Positions 9,072 through 21,814 of a stretch of 64,000 nt of DNA are shown in pieces (the stretch's first letter is position 1; each line of letters opens with the position of its first letter). This DNA comes from Balaenoptera acutorostrata (lineage: Eukaryota; Chordata; Mammalia; Artiodactyla; Balaenopteridae), in assembly GCF_949987535.1 (NCBI RefSeq), contig NC_080078.1, forward strand, positions 47,022,207 to 47,086,206, read 5' to 3'. The notes under the pieces were generated by a model that saw nothing but the letters and a program-made list of their open reading frames with translations, ran no database searches and had not been told where the DNA came from. A program made the translations under genes and the position numbers.

Positions 9072-12000
9072 CTAGATTCCACATCTATGCGTTAATATGC
9101 GATATTTGTTTTTCTTCTTCTGACTTACTTCACTCTGTATGACAGTCTCTAGATCCATCCACGTCTCTACAAATGACCCAATTTTGTTCCTTTTTATCAC
9201 TGAGTAATATTCCATTATATATATGTACCACAAATTCTTTATCCATTCGTCTGTCAATGGGCATTTAGGTTGCTTCCATGACCTGGCTATTGTAAATACT
9301 GCTGCAATGAACATTGGGGTGCATGTGTCATTTTGAATTATGGTTTTTCTCTGGGTATATGGGCAATAGTGGGATTGCTGGATCATACGGTAATTCTATT
9401 TTTAGTTTTTTAAGGAACCTCCATACTGTTCTCCATAGTGGCTGTATCTATTTACACTCCCACCAACAGTGCAAGAGGGTTCCCTTTTCTCCACACCCTC
9501 TCCAGCATTTGTTGTTTGTAGATTTTCTGATGATCCCCATTTTAACTGGTGTGAGGTGATACCTCATTGTAGTTATGATTTGCATTTCTCTAATAATTAG
9601 TGATGTTGACCAGCTTTTCATGTAATTTTTGGTCATCTGTATGTCCTCTTTGGAGAAATGTCTATTTAGGTCTTCTGCCCATTTTTGGATTGGGTTGTTT
9701 TTTTTTTTAATATTGCGCTGCATGAGCTGTTTATATATTTTGGAGATTAATCCTTTGTCCGTTGATTCGTTTGCAAATATTTTCTCCCATCCTGAGGGTT
9801 GTCTTTTCGTCTTGTTTGTAGTTTCCTTTGTTTTGCAAAAGCTTTTAAGTTTCATTAGGTCCCATTTGTTTATTTTTGTTTTTATTTCCATTACTCTAGG
9901 AGGTGGATCAAAAAAGATCTTGCTGTGATTTATGTCAGAGTGTTCTTCCTATGTTTTCCTCTAAGAAAATAGTGTCCGGTCTTACATTTAGGTCTAGAAT
10001 CCATTTTGAGTTTATTTTTGTGTATGGTGTTAGGGAGTGTTCTAATATCATTCTTTTACATGTAGCTATCCAGTTTTCCCAGCACCACTTATTGAAGAGA
10101 CTGTCTTTTCTCCATTGTATATCCTTGCCTCCTTTGTCACAGATTAGTTGACTATAGATGCGTGGGTTAACCTTTGGGTTTCTATCCTGTTCCATTGATC
10201 TATTTCTGTTTTTGTGTCAGTCCCGTATTGTCTTGACTACTGTAGCTTTGTAGTATAGTCTGAAGTCAGGGAGTCTGATTCCTCCAGCTCCATTTTTTTC
10301 CCTCAAAACTTCTTTGGCTATTCGGGGTCTTTTGTGTCTCCATACAAATTTTAAGATTTTTTGTTCTAGTTCTGTAAAAAATGCCATTGGTAATTTGATA
10401 GGGATTGCATTGAATCTATAGATTCCTTTGGGTAGTATACTCATTTTCATAATATTGATTCTTCCAATCCAAGAACATGGTATATCTCTCCATCTGTTGG
10501 TATCATCTTTAATTTCTTTCAACAGTGTCTTATAGTTTCCTGCATACATGTCTTTTGTCTCCCTAGGTAGGTTTATTCCTAGGTATTTTATTCTTTTTGT
10601 TGCAGTGGTAAATGGGAGTGTTTCCTTAATTTCTCCTTTAGATTTTTCATCATTAGTATATAGGAATGCAAGAGATTTCTGTGCATTAATTTTGTATCCT
10701 GCAACTTTACCAAATTCATTGATTAGCTCTAGTAGTTTTCTGGTGGCATCTTTAGGATTCTCTATGTATAGTATCATGTCATCTGCAAACAGTGACAGTT
10801 TTACTTTTTCTTTTCCAATTTGTATTCCTTTTATTTCTTTTACTTTGCTGATTGCCATGGTTAGGACTTCCAAAACTATGTTGAATAATAGTGGTGAGAG
10901 TGAACTTCCTTGTCTTGTTTCTGATCTTGGAGGAAACGCTTTCAGTTTTTCACCATTGAGAATGATGTTTGCTGTGGGTTTGTCACATATGGCCTTTATT
11001 ATGTTGAGGTAGGTTCCCTCTATGCCCACTTTCTGGAGAGTTTTTATCATACATGGGTGTTGAATTTTGTCAAAAGCTTTTTCTGTATTGAGATGATCAT
11101 ATGGTTCTTCTTCTTCAATTTGTTAATATGGTGCATCATATTGATTGATTTGTGTGTACTGAAGAATCCTTGCATCCCTGGGATAAATCCCACTTGATCG
11201 TGGTGTATAATCCTTTTAATGTGTTGTTGGATTCTGTTTGCTAGTATTTTGCTGAGGATTTTTGCATCTATATTCATCAGTGATATTGGTCTGTAATTTT
11301 CTTTTTTTGTAGTATCTTTGTCCGGTTTTGGTATCAGGGTGATGGTGGCCTCATAAAATGAGTTTGGGAGTGTTCCTTCCTCTGCAGTGTTTTGGAAGAG
11401 TTTGAGAAGGATGGGTGTTAGCTCTTCTCTAAATGTTTGATAGAATTCATCTGTGAAGCCATCTGGTCCTGGACTACTGTTTGTTGGAAGATTTTTAATC
11501 ACAGTTTCAATTTCATTACTTGTGATTGGTCTGTTCATATTTTCTATTTCTTCCTGGTTCAGTCTTGGAAGGTTATACCTTTCTAAGAATTTGTCCATTT
11601 CTTCAGGTTGTCCATTTTGTTGGCATAGAGTTGCTTGTGGTAGTGTCTTAGGATGCTCTGCATTTCTGCGGTGTCTGTTGTAACTTCTCCTTTTTCATTT
11701 CTGATTTTATTGATTTGAGTCCTCTCCCTCTTTTTCTTGATGAGTCTGGCTAATGGTTTATCAATATTGTTTATCTTCTCAAAGAACCAGCTTTTAGTTT
11801 TATTGATCTTTGCTATTGTTTTCTTTGTTTCTATTGCATTTATTTCTGCTCTGATCTTTATGATTTCTTTCCTTCTGCTAACTTTTGGTTTTGTTTGTTC
11901 TTCTTTCTCTAGTTCCTTTAGGTGTAACGTTAGATTGTTTGAGATTTTTCTTGTTTCTTCAGGTAAGCTTGTACAGCTGTAAACGTCCCTCGTAGAACTG

Positions 12001-12873
12001 CTTTTGCCGCATCCCATAGGTTTTGGATCGTCATGTCTTCATTATCATTTGCCTTTAGGTATTTTTTGATTTCCTCTTTGATTTCTTTAGTGATCTCTTG
12101 TTTATTTAGTAACGTATTGTTTAGCCTCCATGTGATTGTGTTTTTTCCTTTTTTTCCCCTGTAATTCATTTCTAATCTCATACCACTGTATCAGAAAAGA
12201 TGCTTGATAGGATTTCAATTTTCTTAGATTTACTGAGGCTTGATTTGTGACCCAAGATGTGATCTATCCTGGAGAATGTTCCATGCGCACTTGAGAAGAA
12301 AGTGCAACCTGCTGTTTTTGGATGGAATGTTCTATAAATATCAATTAAATCTATCTGGTCTATTGTGTCATTTAAAGCATCTGTTTCCTTATTTATTTTC
12401 ATTTTGGATGATCTGTCCATTGGTGTAAGTGAGGTGTTAAAGTCCCCCACTATTATTGTGTTACTGTCAATTTCCTCTTTTACAGCTGTTAGCAGCTGCC
12501 TTATGTATTGAGGTGCTCCTATGTTGGGTGCACATATATTTATAATTGTTATATCTTCTTCTTGGATTGATCGCTTGATCATTATGTAGTGTCCTTCCTT
12601 GTCACTTGTAACATTCTTTATTTTAAAGTCTATTTTATCTGATATGAGTATTGCTACTCCAGCTTTCTTTTGATTTCCATTTGCATGGAATATCTTTTTC
12701 CATTCCCTCACTTTCAGTCTGAATGTGTCCCTAGGTCTGAAGTGGGTCTCTTGTAGACAGCATATATATGGGTCTTGTTTTTGTATCCATTCAGCAAGCC
12801 TGTGTCTTTTGATTGGAGCATTTAATCCATTCACGTTTAAAGTAATTATCGATATGTATGTTCCTATGACCAT
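9072..12873 (-). pseudogene. L1 copy A ORF2 (endonuclease-reverse transcriptase), broken
   Basis: The intact protein (about 1,275 residues) nicks target DNA and reverse-transcribes L1 RNA. Order here: an apurinic-type endonuclease at 12873-12178 ([24 protein letters not shown] motifs), the reverse transcriptase region at about 11600-10300 (SPGPDGF, LIPKP, NYRPISL, FADD), and the cysteine-rich end [18 protein letters not shown] near 9460-9520. Lesions seen against copy B: a 1-bp loss near 12190 in the SDH endonuclease motif; a 4-bp loss near 11940; a 1-bp loss near 11600; a 4-bp loss near 11085 that destroys RT motif A; an in-frame TGA at 10217-10219; a 2-bp loss near 9934; a TAG at 9448-9450; and a further shift near 9365. 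The metal-binding FADD of motif C is kept. Stop: TAG at 9072-9074. Confidence 0.93.
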
Positions 12874-12930
12874 TTTCTTAATTGTTTTGGGTTTATTTTT
12901 GTAGGTCCTTTTCTTCTCTTGTGTTTCCCA

Positions 12931-13833
12931 TTAGAGAAGTTCCTTTAGCATTAGTTGTAGAGCTGGTTTGGTGGTGCTGAATTCTCTTAGCTTTTGCTTG
13001 TCTGTAAAGCTTTTGATTTCTCCATGGAATCTGAATGAGATCCTTGCCGTGTAGAGTAATCTTGGTTGTAGGTTCTTCCCTTTCATCACTTTAAGTATAT
13101 CATGCCACTCCCTTCTGGCTTGTAGAGTTTCTGCTGAGAAATCAGCTGTTAACCTTATGGGAGTTCCCTTGTATGTTATTTGTCGTTTTTCCCTTGCTGC
13201 TTTCAATAATTTTTCTTTGTCTTTAATTTTTGCCAATCTGATTACTATGTGTCTCAGCATGTTTCTCCTTGGGTTTTTCTTGTATGGGGCTCTCTGCACT
13301 TTCTGGACTTGGGTGGCTATTTCCTTTCCCATGTTAGGGAATTTTTTGACTCTAATCTCTTCAAATATTTTCTCAGGTCCTTTCTCTCTCTCTTCTCCTT
13401 CTCTGGACCCCTATACTGCGAATTTTGTTGCGTAATGTTGTCCCAGAGGTCTCTTAGGCTGTCATCATTTCTTTTCATTCTTTTTTCTTTATTCTGTTCT
13501 GCAGCAGTGAATTCCACCATTCTGTCTTCCAGGTCACTTATCCGTTCTTCTGCCTCAGTTATTCTGCTGTTGATTCCTTCTAGTGTAGTTTTCAGTTCAG
13601 TTATTGTGCTGTTCATCTGTTTGTTTGTTCTTTAATTTTTCTAGATCTTTGTTAAACATTTCTTGCATCGTCTCGATCTTTGCCTCCATTCTTTTTCCGA
13701 GGTCCTGGATCATCTTCACTATCATTATTCTGAATTCTTTTTCTGGAAGGTTGCCTATCTCCATTTCATTTAGTTGTTTTTCTGGGGTTTTATCTTGTTC
13801 CTTCCTCTGGTACATAGCCCTCTGCATTTTCAT
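12931..13833 (-). pseudogene. L1 copy A ORF1 (RNA-binding chaperone), broken
   Basis: ORF1p coats L1 RNA as a coiled-coil trimer. The start ATG at 13833 leads a lysine/glutamate-rich N-terminus (MKMQRAMYQRKEQDKTPEK) and a coiled-coil stretch (ITEAEERISDLEDRM). The RNA-recognition and C-terminal parts follow (AREKRQITYKGTPIRL, SAETLQARREWHDILKVM), ending LKELL and TAA at 12931-12933. A 2-bp loss near 13618 and at least one indel near 13435 split it into three frames, so no full protein can be made. Length and order fit the family (about 300 residues). Confidence 0.9.
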
Positions 13834-14740
13834 CTTGTCTCTCTTTCTGTGAATGTGGTTTTTGTTCCACAGGCTGCAGGATTGTAGTTCTTCTTGCCTC
13901 TGCTGTCTGTCCTCTGGTGGATGAGGCTATCTAAGAGGCTTGTGCAAGTTTCCTGATGTGAGGGACTGGTGATGGGTAGAGCTGACTGTTGCTTTGGTGG
14001 GCAGAACTCAGTAAAACTTTAATCCACTTTTCTGCTGATGGGTGGGGCTGCGTTCCCTCCCTGTTGGTTGTTTGGCCTGAGGCAACCCAACACTGGAGCT
14101 TACCTGGGCTCTTTGGTGGGGCTAATGACAGACTCTGGGAGGGCTCATGCCAAGGAGTACTTCCCAGAACTTCTGTTGCCAGTGTCCTTGTCCCCTCGGT
14201 GAGCTACAGCCACCCCCCACCTCTGCAGGAGACCCTCCAACACTAGCAGGTAGGTTTGGTTCAGTCTCCTACGGGGTCACTGCTCCTTCCCCTGGGTCCT
14301 GATGTGCACACTACTTTGTGTGTGCCCTCCAAGAGTGGAGTCTCTGTTTCCCCCAGTCCTGTTGAAGTCCTGTAATCAAATCCCGCTAACCTTCAAAGTT
14401 TGATTCTCTAGGTATTCCTCCTCCCATTGCTGGACCCTCAGATTGGGAAGCCTGATGTGGGGCTCTGAACGTTCACTCCAGTGGGTGGACTTCTGTGGTA
14501 TAAGTGTTCTCCAGTCTGTGAGTCACCCACCCAGCAGTTATGGGATTTGATTTTATTGTGGTTGCACCCCTCCTACCGTCTCATTGTGGCTTCTCCTTTG
14601 TCTTTGGATGTGGAATATCTTTTTTGGTGAGTTCCAGTGTCTTCCTGTCAATGATTGTTCAGCAGTTAGTTGTGATTCTGGTGTTGTCGCAAGAGGGAGT
14701 GAGAGCACGTCCTTCTACTCTGCCATCTTGAACGAATCTC
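13834..14740 (-). promoter_or_regulatory. L1 copy A 5' UTR / internal promoter region
   Basis: About 900 bp upstream of ORF1 that aligns by eye with the same region of copy B (49455-50355). Near its 5' end is CAAGATGGC (about 14723-14731 on the plus strand as gccatcttg), a match to the YY1 core that positions transcription starts in human L1. The promoter role is inferred from the human element. Confidence 0.7.
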
Positions 14741-14763
14741 GACAAATGACCTCCTTGATTTAA

Positions 14764-14970
<207 letters not shown>

Positions 14971-16344
14971 CATTTAATTTCCATTAATTTGATAATGTTA
15001 ATTTAATTTAATAGGCATTTATACTTACTAGTTATTGTTTTATTTGATTAGGAGGAATTGTATTACGTATTATACTACATTATAATTGTAAACAAAGGAT
15101 TTTTAAACAAATCAAATAAATCAATATTTATACTGGAAAGCATTCTGAGACCCCTACCCTGAAAACAGAAATATTTGGGGAAGAGAGATTCCTGGGAAGT
15201 AATGATGGGAATTAACATAGGGCTTGCTGTGAATTAGTAGCAGAGCAATCAAGCAGTAGGTATTTACTGAATATGTACTCTGTGCCACGAGAAGGAAAGA
15301 GCCACGTGGCGAGGGACTGAGGTCTACAGCCAACGATTAGCACAAATCTGCCAGCTGTATAGTGTACCATCTGCTACAGGCTGATTCTGTAGACTTAGAA
15401 GAACCTTCAGATGCCTGTAATCCAGACCAATATCTTCATCATAACCTCATGAAAGATCCTGAACAAAAGCCCCACAGATAAGCCACTCTCCAAATCCTGC
15501 CTCACAGAAAATAGGAGATGAAAAAAATATCTATTGTTGTTTGAAGGCACATAGTTTGGAGATAACTTGTTATTAGTAATAAATAGCTAATATTAGTACT
15601 GTAATGAATTAATAAAAACTAATATAAATAATAAGTTACTTATAAGAAAACATAACTAACAAGTAATCTGGAAGATAGTGAGTAAACTTGGTGTGGCTTT
15701 GATGGAGAGTTTATAGATCTGGGGTTGTAAACTCGGAGGCCTCCAGGGGCTGATGGGATATTAAAGGAGTGAAGTGGCTCTTGACTGGATGAAGGAGAAA
15801 ACCAGTGGCAGAGCCTGTGATCACATGTTGAATACTTGCCTTGCCACGCCGGCCAGGTTCCATTTCTGAGCAGGTCAGTGCAGAACCTGCAACTTTGGGA
15901 AATCTCAAGTGGTAGATAAAGCAGTGCTTGTGGTTTGGTATCACAATGTGGAAAAATTGGAACAACAAAAAAAGCTTATTCTGAAGACTATCATCACTTA
16001 ATAGCTAGATTTAAGATATTTATTCTGGAAATGCTACCTAGAAGACACTGATGGGAAAAGTACTGAGAGGAAAATGCATTTGGAGGGTGTTTTCATTATG
16101 AAGACTTGAAGAGGCTGGAGCATGGGCTAGAGTTATGGAAAAGTGAATGAAAATATTAATGGAAATCCTTAAAGGAAAGAAAGAAATAATAACCAGGTTA
16201 TGAATAATTGAAGGTAGACTTCTTCATTTAAGACCTCCCCTTATACTTTGTCTTCAAAGCTCAGTAAATTTTTAGCACCATGTTAGGATGTGGGCTCCAT
16301 GACGATATGACTGTATTATACTTTTGTCCAAGTTTCTCCAGATA
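14971..16344. other. Single-copy DNA
   Basis: AT-rich to about 15130, then ordinary single-copy sequence. The minus-strand frame at 15711-15968 (85 codons) has no recognisable family. Confidence 0.5.
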
Positions 16345-16583
16345 ATCTAGAATACAAACGTTTTCTGTAAAGGACCAGATAGTAAATATTTCAGTCTAAA
16401 TATTTTACACTTTTCAGGCTTTACAGTCTCTGTCCCAACTACTCAACTCTGCCATTACAGCACAAAGGAAGCTATAGACAATACCTAAATTTATGGTCAT
16501 GGTTGTGTTCCAATAAAACTTAATTTACGAAAAGAAGGATCGACTAGATTTGGCTCATGGGTTATAGTTTACCAATCCCGGCC
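16345..16583 (-). mobile_element. hAT-type (Charlie-like) nonautonomous DNA transposon
   Basis: Same family as 5040-5255 but reversed: ttttctgtaaaggaccagat, agtaaatatttcagtc, actcaactctgcc, then gtgttccaataaaactt, ending at ttggctcatgggttatagtt. A short internal duplication (gtctaaatattttacac) is visible near 16395. Confidence 0.75.
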
Positions 16584-16584
16584 A

Positions 16585-16735
16585 GTGGCTGGCCAAGTGT
16601 GGTCCCAGACCAGCAGCATCAGTATCAGCATCACGTGAGAATTTGCTAAAATTCTGCTCAGGCCCCAGCAAGCTGTGCTTTAATAGGCCCTTCAGGTGAG
16701 TCTGATGAAGGCTAGTTTGAGACACTTTTGGACAG
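16585..16735 (+). mobile_element. MER20-like hAT-Charlie element
   Basis: Contains aagtgtggtcccagaccagc, agcatcagtatcagcatcac, ggccccagcaag, taataggcccttcaggtgag and ends tagtttgagacac. This is the MER20 layout of about 150-200 bp, directly abutting the previous MITE. Confidence 0.8.
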
Positions 16736-18469
16736 ACAATCACATATTTGATAGATGAATGAATGAGTTGCATCTCCATATATGCTAACTTTGCCTCTAT
16801 TAGAATCTTACATAAGATAGTATTTGGGATGTCACAAAATTCTGGTTGGCTATTTTAAGTCTAGCTTTGGGTGTTAATGTTTCATGGTATCCCACAAAGC
16901 ATACCACAGCTTGCAGGCTCTCCACCACCTAAAAGACATTGAAAACCACTACTCTAATACAGCTGCCTTGTTTTTGGAGAAAAAGAACTTGAGGTCTGCT
17001 ATGGTGAGTTAATTGGGCCAAAAAACATGGAGTTACTGAGAGAGTTAAGGAAAAAACACACTCATTTTTAAATAATAAATATGTCTCACATATAATCTTA
17101 TGTATTGGGGCTTTGCAGAAATACCAAACACTCAAGGAAAAAAAAAGAGAGTGGCAACATGTAGGAAAAAAACAGTGATGGGATCTTATTTTTAACAATG
17201 GAGTTGCAACTGTATTTATTCGGTTTTTTCAACTTATTAATCAGTGGTTGGAGTTGAAGTTCCAGATTCTGGTCATTTCCAAAGACAGAACAGCCGGTCA
17301 TGAGGGTAGGAAGGGAGTGAGGCAGGCAAGTAGAGGAACAGAAATCCCCATGAACCACCAACCATCGAGGCCTTTCCTGGAGAAGGGTTGTAACCACTGA
17401 GCCACAGAAAGAATGGATCAGCTGGCAGCAAATAACAAGATACTCCCACCCATCTAACGAGATGGTATGTACGAGATGATCTTGGACATGAAGCTCAGAG
17501 AGAGAAGAGAAAATTACTGGGCCAGAATTCAGAGAGAAACTGATGGGCTCATGCATGATGTCTGTTTAGCCAGAAAACCAGAAACCTTCATTAAACATTT
17601 CTGAAAACATGTGGGTTTGAATCAAAGGGAAGAGAGGTTTCCAGCTGATCCGTGCAGTGGCCTGCAGGGTGGGCAAACTTAAGTGGAATGATAGGTCTGA
17701 AGTATGAAACGCAATATCTGCTGATTATGTGAATCCTGTTGCTATTATCATTACGATTACAGGCCCTCTATGGCCTCACATGAAAGGAGCCACGTGAGTC
17801 TCACCACCTACCCCTGCCCTCAGCCTGCTCACCTCTGCCCTTCCAGGGCTCTTGAGGTGAGGGGAAGCACTGCTCCCAGGAATACAACTGCATTTGGGGA
17901 CTCTGCTCTTGAATTTGCCCGGCAGCTGGGCTCATCAAGAGTCAAGAGTGGAGTTTCCCCCTCCTCACTTCCCCCTCTCAACCCTGGAATAGGTGGAAGC
18001 AGGAGTAGGTGCTCCATGTGGCCAAGCTACATGGGAAACCAAATCATAATTAGAGGGCCTCTGTCGCAATGTATAATGAGAAAGAGCTATGAACTGAAGC
18101 TGAGAACTTGAAGTCTATATGATCAGAATATTCTCTTCAGGTGGGCAGGTTTACTTGGGAAGTTAAATCATGATTAGAATGTGTTTGGTGAGCACAGATT
18201 CAGAAAAAAGAGCAGTTGGATTCACTATGTATTCAATGACATCAGCTAAAGCAGCCAGAGACTATCTCGTAACTGAGTCAGTGGATGAAATAACTCCAAA
18301 GGCAGAGGCTCTCCCTAGGCTGGGCTAGGAGCCTGCAATCCTGGGTACCACCCGTCTGCTTTCCGACTCTCCTTTTCCCAGGATTGCATGGCTCAGAAAT
18401 GGGTGTCTAGCCCCACGCTAAGCATGTTTTGTGTCTTATCTCATTTAATCCTTGTTCAGGTCCCTGCCC
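16736..18469. other. Single-copy DNA with no recognised gene
   Basis: It includes the longest open frame outside the mobile elements (17098-17556, minus, 152 codons). That frame has no domain, no splice context and low-complexity ends, and I treat it as chance. A short AT-rich stretch lies near 17060. Confidence 0.5.
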
Positions 18470-18715
18470 AGAGAAGCCTCCCCTGACTTGTCATGATCCT
18501 CAACACCACCATCCTTTCTACACAGCTCTTGTCACCATCTTACTGGGCTCTATCACTTTGTTGATTGGTCATTGACTACTTCCCACCAAGGATGGCGGTC
18601 TCAGAAGAGTAGCAGCTTTATCTTCTGCACAGATGCTTTCCTGATGCCTTATATGGTACCTGGCACATAGTAGGTGCCTATTACATTTGGTTGGTAAATG
18701 AATTCATTGGTTAGT
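18470..18715 (+). repeat. L2 LINE 3' end fragment
   Basis: Contains gagaagcctcccctgac, a cytosine-rich coding-derived stretch, tcagaagagtagcagcttta, and the typical end ggtacctggcacatagtagg, tgcctattacatttgg. Confidence 0.7.
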
Positions 18716-18749
18716 GGAAGGCTGGGTAAATGCATGGATGTATGAATTC

Positions 18750-18910
18750 ACAAATAACCTGAGAGATAGATATTAGCAACCTCATTCTACAGACTAAGAA
18801 ATCAAGTCAATGAAGGCTATGCTACTTCCAAGGTCACCCAGTTAGCAAGTGGAGAGCATGGATTTGACCCAATTCTGAAAGAATCTAGAGCTCTTGCTCT
18901 CAATGGCTGC
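18750..18910 (-). repeat. MIR SINE fragment
   Basis: A reversed MIR: acctcattctacagactaag, aaatcaagtcaatgaagg, caaggtcacccagttagcaa, gagcatggatttgaccc. The core is well preserved. Confidence 0.65.
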
Positions 18911-18959
18911 CTTATTTCTTTGGAAAAGTTGATATATTCAGTTAAGTTCCAACTAAAAC

Positions 18960-19255
18960 TAGATGCCCTGGACACTTGGAGTCAGAAGCATCTTTCTTCT
19001 GCCAATCTCACTCACTACCTTTGTGACCTCAACCGGAGAAATTGCTTAATTAACCTTTTGTGGCCCATATTCTCATCTGTTAAAAGGAGGAATGAGAATA
19101 TCTGCTTCAAGAGTTGCTCAGTCCATCAAACGAGAGATTGTGCACATCCTTCACACTTCAAGGATCGTTGCAAGGACAAAAAAGCAAAATGGGATAATGA
19201 ATATAAAGTCCCCGAAGACTGTGATACTAGTATGAATTATTATTACAAAGGCTAG
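18960..19255 (+). repeat. MIR-like SINE fragment
   Basis: Signs of a forward MIR: cttggagtcagaagc, ctcactacctttgtgacctc, a cttaattaacc...catctgttaaaaggagg section and a weak tail. The 111-codon plus frame over it is derived from this repeat, not a gene. Confidence 0.5.
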
Positions 19256-19859
19256 GGGACAAGAGGAGAAATGGAATCTCCCTTGGTCATGCCATCAGGC
19301 ATGTGAGTTGTGAGTTCCTAGAAGGTAAAGGCTATAGTTGTTTCATTACTGTGTACAGAACATTCTGCTAATGTAGGGAGGCATTATACGAGGGAAAGAG
19401 CTGGGTCTATGGTGTTAAAAAATCCAAACTCACAATATTCTAGAAAGAAAGGACTCCCCATGTGCTTTTACCCAGCCCATGGCTTTAAATGCCATCCACG
19501 TGCTATTGTCTTCCAAAATTATTTTTCCTGTCCAGTCTCTCCCTTGACATTCAGACCATTATGGCCATGCCCGCTTCCTATATCCATATGCTGACTTGGC
19601 TCTACCGAAGCCATCTTACAAATACTCCACACCTGGCATGGCCACAATGGAACCTTAATTTGTTTTTTCCTCATCTGTCTCTCAGGCAATCATCAAGCCA
19701 CAGTACATTCTGTTCATAAAGTCAAACTCCTAAGAATCATTCTTCTCTCTCCCTTCCTTTTGCTCCTCTCCACCCCAAACTAACCTGTGAAAGCTGTCTA
19801 TACTACCTACAAAATATGTCTTAGGTTTATCTACTATGTATCACATCTTCTGTCAATAG
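19256..19859. other. Single-copy DNA
   Basis: Nothing recognised with confidence. Part of 19530-19790 is cytosine-rich and may be decayed L2. Confidence 0.4.
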
Positions 19860-20095
19860 CCTAGGGCCCACCAGCCAACTTCCCTCCCCTGTGCTACTGC
19901 CACAGCCTCCTTACTGGATGTCCTGCTTATAGTTCTTTCTTCCTACCTCTTAAACCAGTCACAGAGATCTTTTCAAAATGTATAACTGGACATACACCTC
20001 TCTGTTTAAAACCATTCTGTGGTTTTAAACCATTGCATTCAGCATCAGAGCCATTCTTTACCATCACCTCCAGGGCAAGCTCTAGCTATTTCCCA
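19860..20095 (+). repeat. L2 LINE fragment, left part
   Basis: Contains cacagcctccttactgg, atgtcctgcttatag, gagatcttttcaaaatgtat and aaaccattctgtgg. These match the L2 section just upstream of its terminal segment. Continuity with 20405-20860 is broken by the block at 20096-20404. Confidence 0.6.
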
Positions 20096-20404
20096 CAGAT
20101 AGTGGTGGTGCTGCAGGAGGGCCGGAATGGACGTGGTGAATGGAGCGGGTGTGAGGGGTCCTCGGCCTTTGGACAGTACAGGCCTGCTTAGCACAGAGGA
20201 CTCTGTCCTGCGCTGGACCTATGGTCTGACCTGTGATGACTCTCACGCAGCTTCCTCTGGCATCTTCTCATAGAAGTCGTCAACCACAAAAATGTTCCAC
20301 TCTGCGAGAATGTGCTCAGGGGAAGCAACGTGTCCCCAGCTCTCAGCTCTACTTCCTCGTAAGACCCAGCAGAACCTGTTCCCTGTCTGCCCCGCCAGCG
20401 ACTT
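20096..20404. other. GC-rich block interrupting an L2, origin unknown
   Basis: About 310 bp, richer in GC and CpG than its flanks (ggccggaatggacgtgg, gagcgggtgtg, ctgcgctggacc). It has overlapping open frames on the minus strand, including one ending HILAEWNIFVVDDFYEKMPE. No poly-A tract or clear target-site duplication was found. It could be an old insertion, a processed pseudogene fragment or poorly aligned L2. I do not recognise the protein. Confidence 0.35.
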
Positions 20405-20860
20405 TCCAGACCACTTGCCCCATTCCCGGGTTCGTTCATCTGGCCACACGGCTTCCATTCAGTCTCTTGAATGACCAGGGCTATTCCAACCTTAGGGACA
20501 TTTTACTAGATGCTCCCTCTGCCTGGAATGCTTTCCCCAGATCCTCAACAGGGCCAATTCCTTCTTCTTTTGTTTGTACTTTAAATATCACCTTCTCCTA
20601 GACATCTCTGTTGATTACCCTGCCTCAAGGAAGTGGTCCCGTTGATCTCTATCACAACACGATTGTTATTATATTCTTATTATATTTTTACAGATCTCAT
20701 CAAAATCTGGTATCTTTTTAATTTTTGTTTGTCTATGCTTACTGTATATGACTCTGTGCTCCAGAAGCTAAGGTCCAAAAGGCAGGGCCTAGTCTGCCCC
20801 GCTAGTGTCCAGCACAATGCCTGGCACATGTTAAATGCACACAGTAAACACTTGGCATCC
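20405..20860 (+). repeat. L2 LINE fragment, right part (3' end)
   Basis: Contains ctggccacacggcttcc, gctccctctgcctggaatgc, tttaaatatcaccttctcc, agggcctagtctgccccg and the 3' signature gcctggcacatgttaaatgc. A long, fairly well preserved L2 end. Confidence 0.75.
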
Positions 20861-21214
20861 ATGACAATGCATCATGTGATAAATGTCAGTGGTTGGCATT
20901 ACTTGTTTAGTAAAAAGCATTATTAACCATTAAGATTTCTCCTTATTGTTTTTATATTTTAGTAATAATGTAATGTCCTCTATATCTCTTCTCATTATTT
21001 TTGACTGAAACCCATGCCTTTCTCTCTCCACATTCGTATGGCATAGAATCCACTGAAAGAGGAAAAGGTAATTTATTTGAGCACATGTGGGTGAAATTCA
21101 TTTGCAGAAAATCTATGCATACTATGTACATCAAAAAAAGCATAGGCATTTTCATTTTCTCCTCTATTTCAGACCACTTTTTTCCATCTTACTTATATTT
21201 GGAGGAATACAGGA
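20861..21214. other. Single-copy DNA
   Basis: AT-rich, nothing recognised. Confidence 0.4.
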
Positions 21215-21500
21215 TCATAATCCATGGCACTCAAGATTCTTCATATCTCCAAGCATGTTCTCCTGTCCATGATTTTGCTCATGTGTTCCCTCCCTGATAC
21301 ACCCGCCTGTCAATGTCAGATGGTGCCTTCAAACCCACCTCGAATACTAATGCTTCTGTGAAGCCTTCTGTCCACTTTCTGCACTTTTTATACTTAGACC
21401 CCTTATGTCTATGTATGGTAGCTAGCTGTTCATTGTTATGCAGTAAGACCTATTTTGCTATGAATCTAGATAATTTTCCTTCCCTGTAATTCCTCTTGCA
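21215..21500 (+). repeat. Degraded L2 LINE fragment
   Basis: Weak L2-type order: catgttctcctgtccatg, ctcatgtgttccctccctg, then tctgtgaagccttctgtcc and cttccctgtaattcc. Boundaries are approximate. A possible continuation of the same L2 lies at 21815-21915. Confidence 0.4.
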
Positions 21501-21814
21501 CTTGTTAAAACTAAACTTACAGTAGAGACCGTGGCCTCAGGGAATGGGTGTGGCAGTTACAGCAGAACAGAAAGCAAATATTAGGAAATTCTTACTCAGT
21601 TTTCTAAAATGGCTTTTGAAACTCTGAATAGAGACAGTAATTTGAGAGTAAAAGGTCCTGGGTCTCAAAAATCTAAGTGTACAAACACATGAGCAAAAAT
21701 AAGTGAACATGCTTTGAGATGTTCAGGGAAAAGTGAATAGTCTGGAATGTTCAGAGCATAGCGTTATCAGGGCTATAACTGACTCTGACGTGCTCTCACT
21801 GTTCAATTTGAGTT

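Noticed and set aside
17098..17556. 152-codon open frame on the minus strand, the longest outside mobile elements
   Set aside because: No recognisable domain, no splice or promoter context, and ends in low-complexity Phe/Leu-rich sequence. Consistent with chance.
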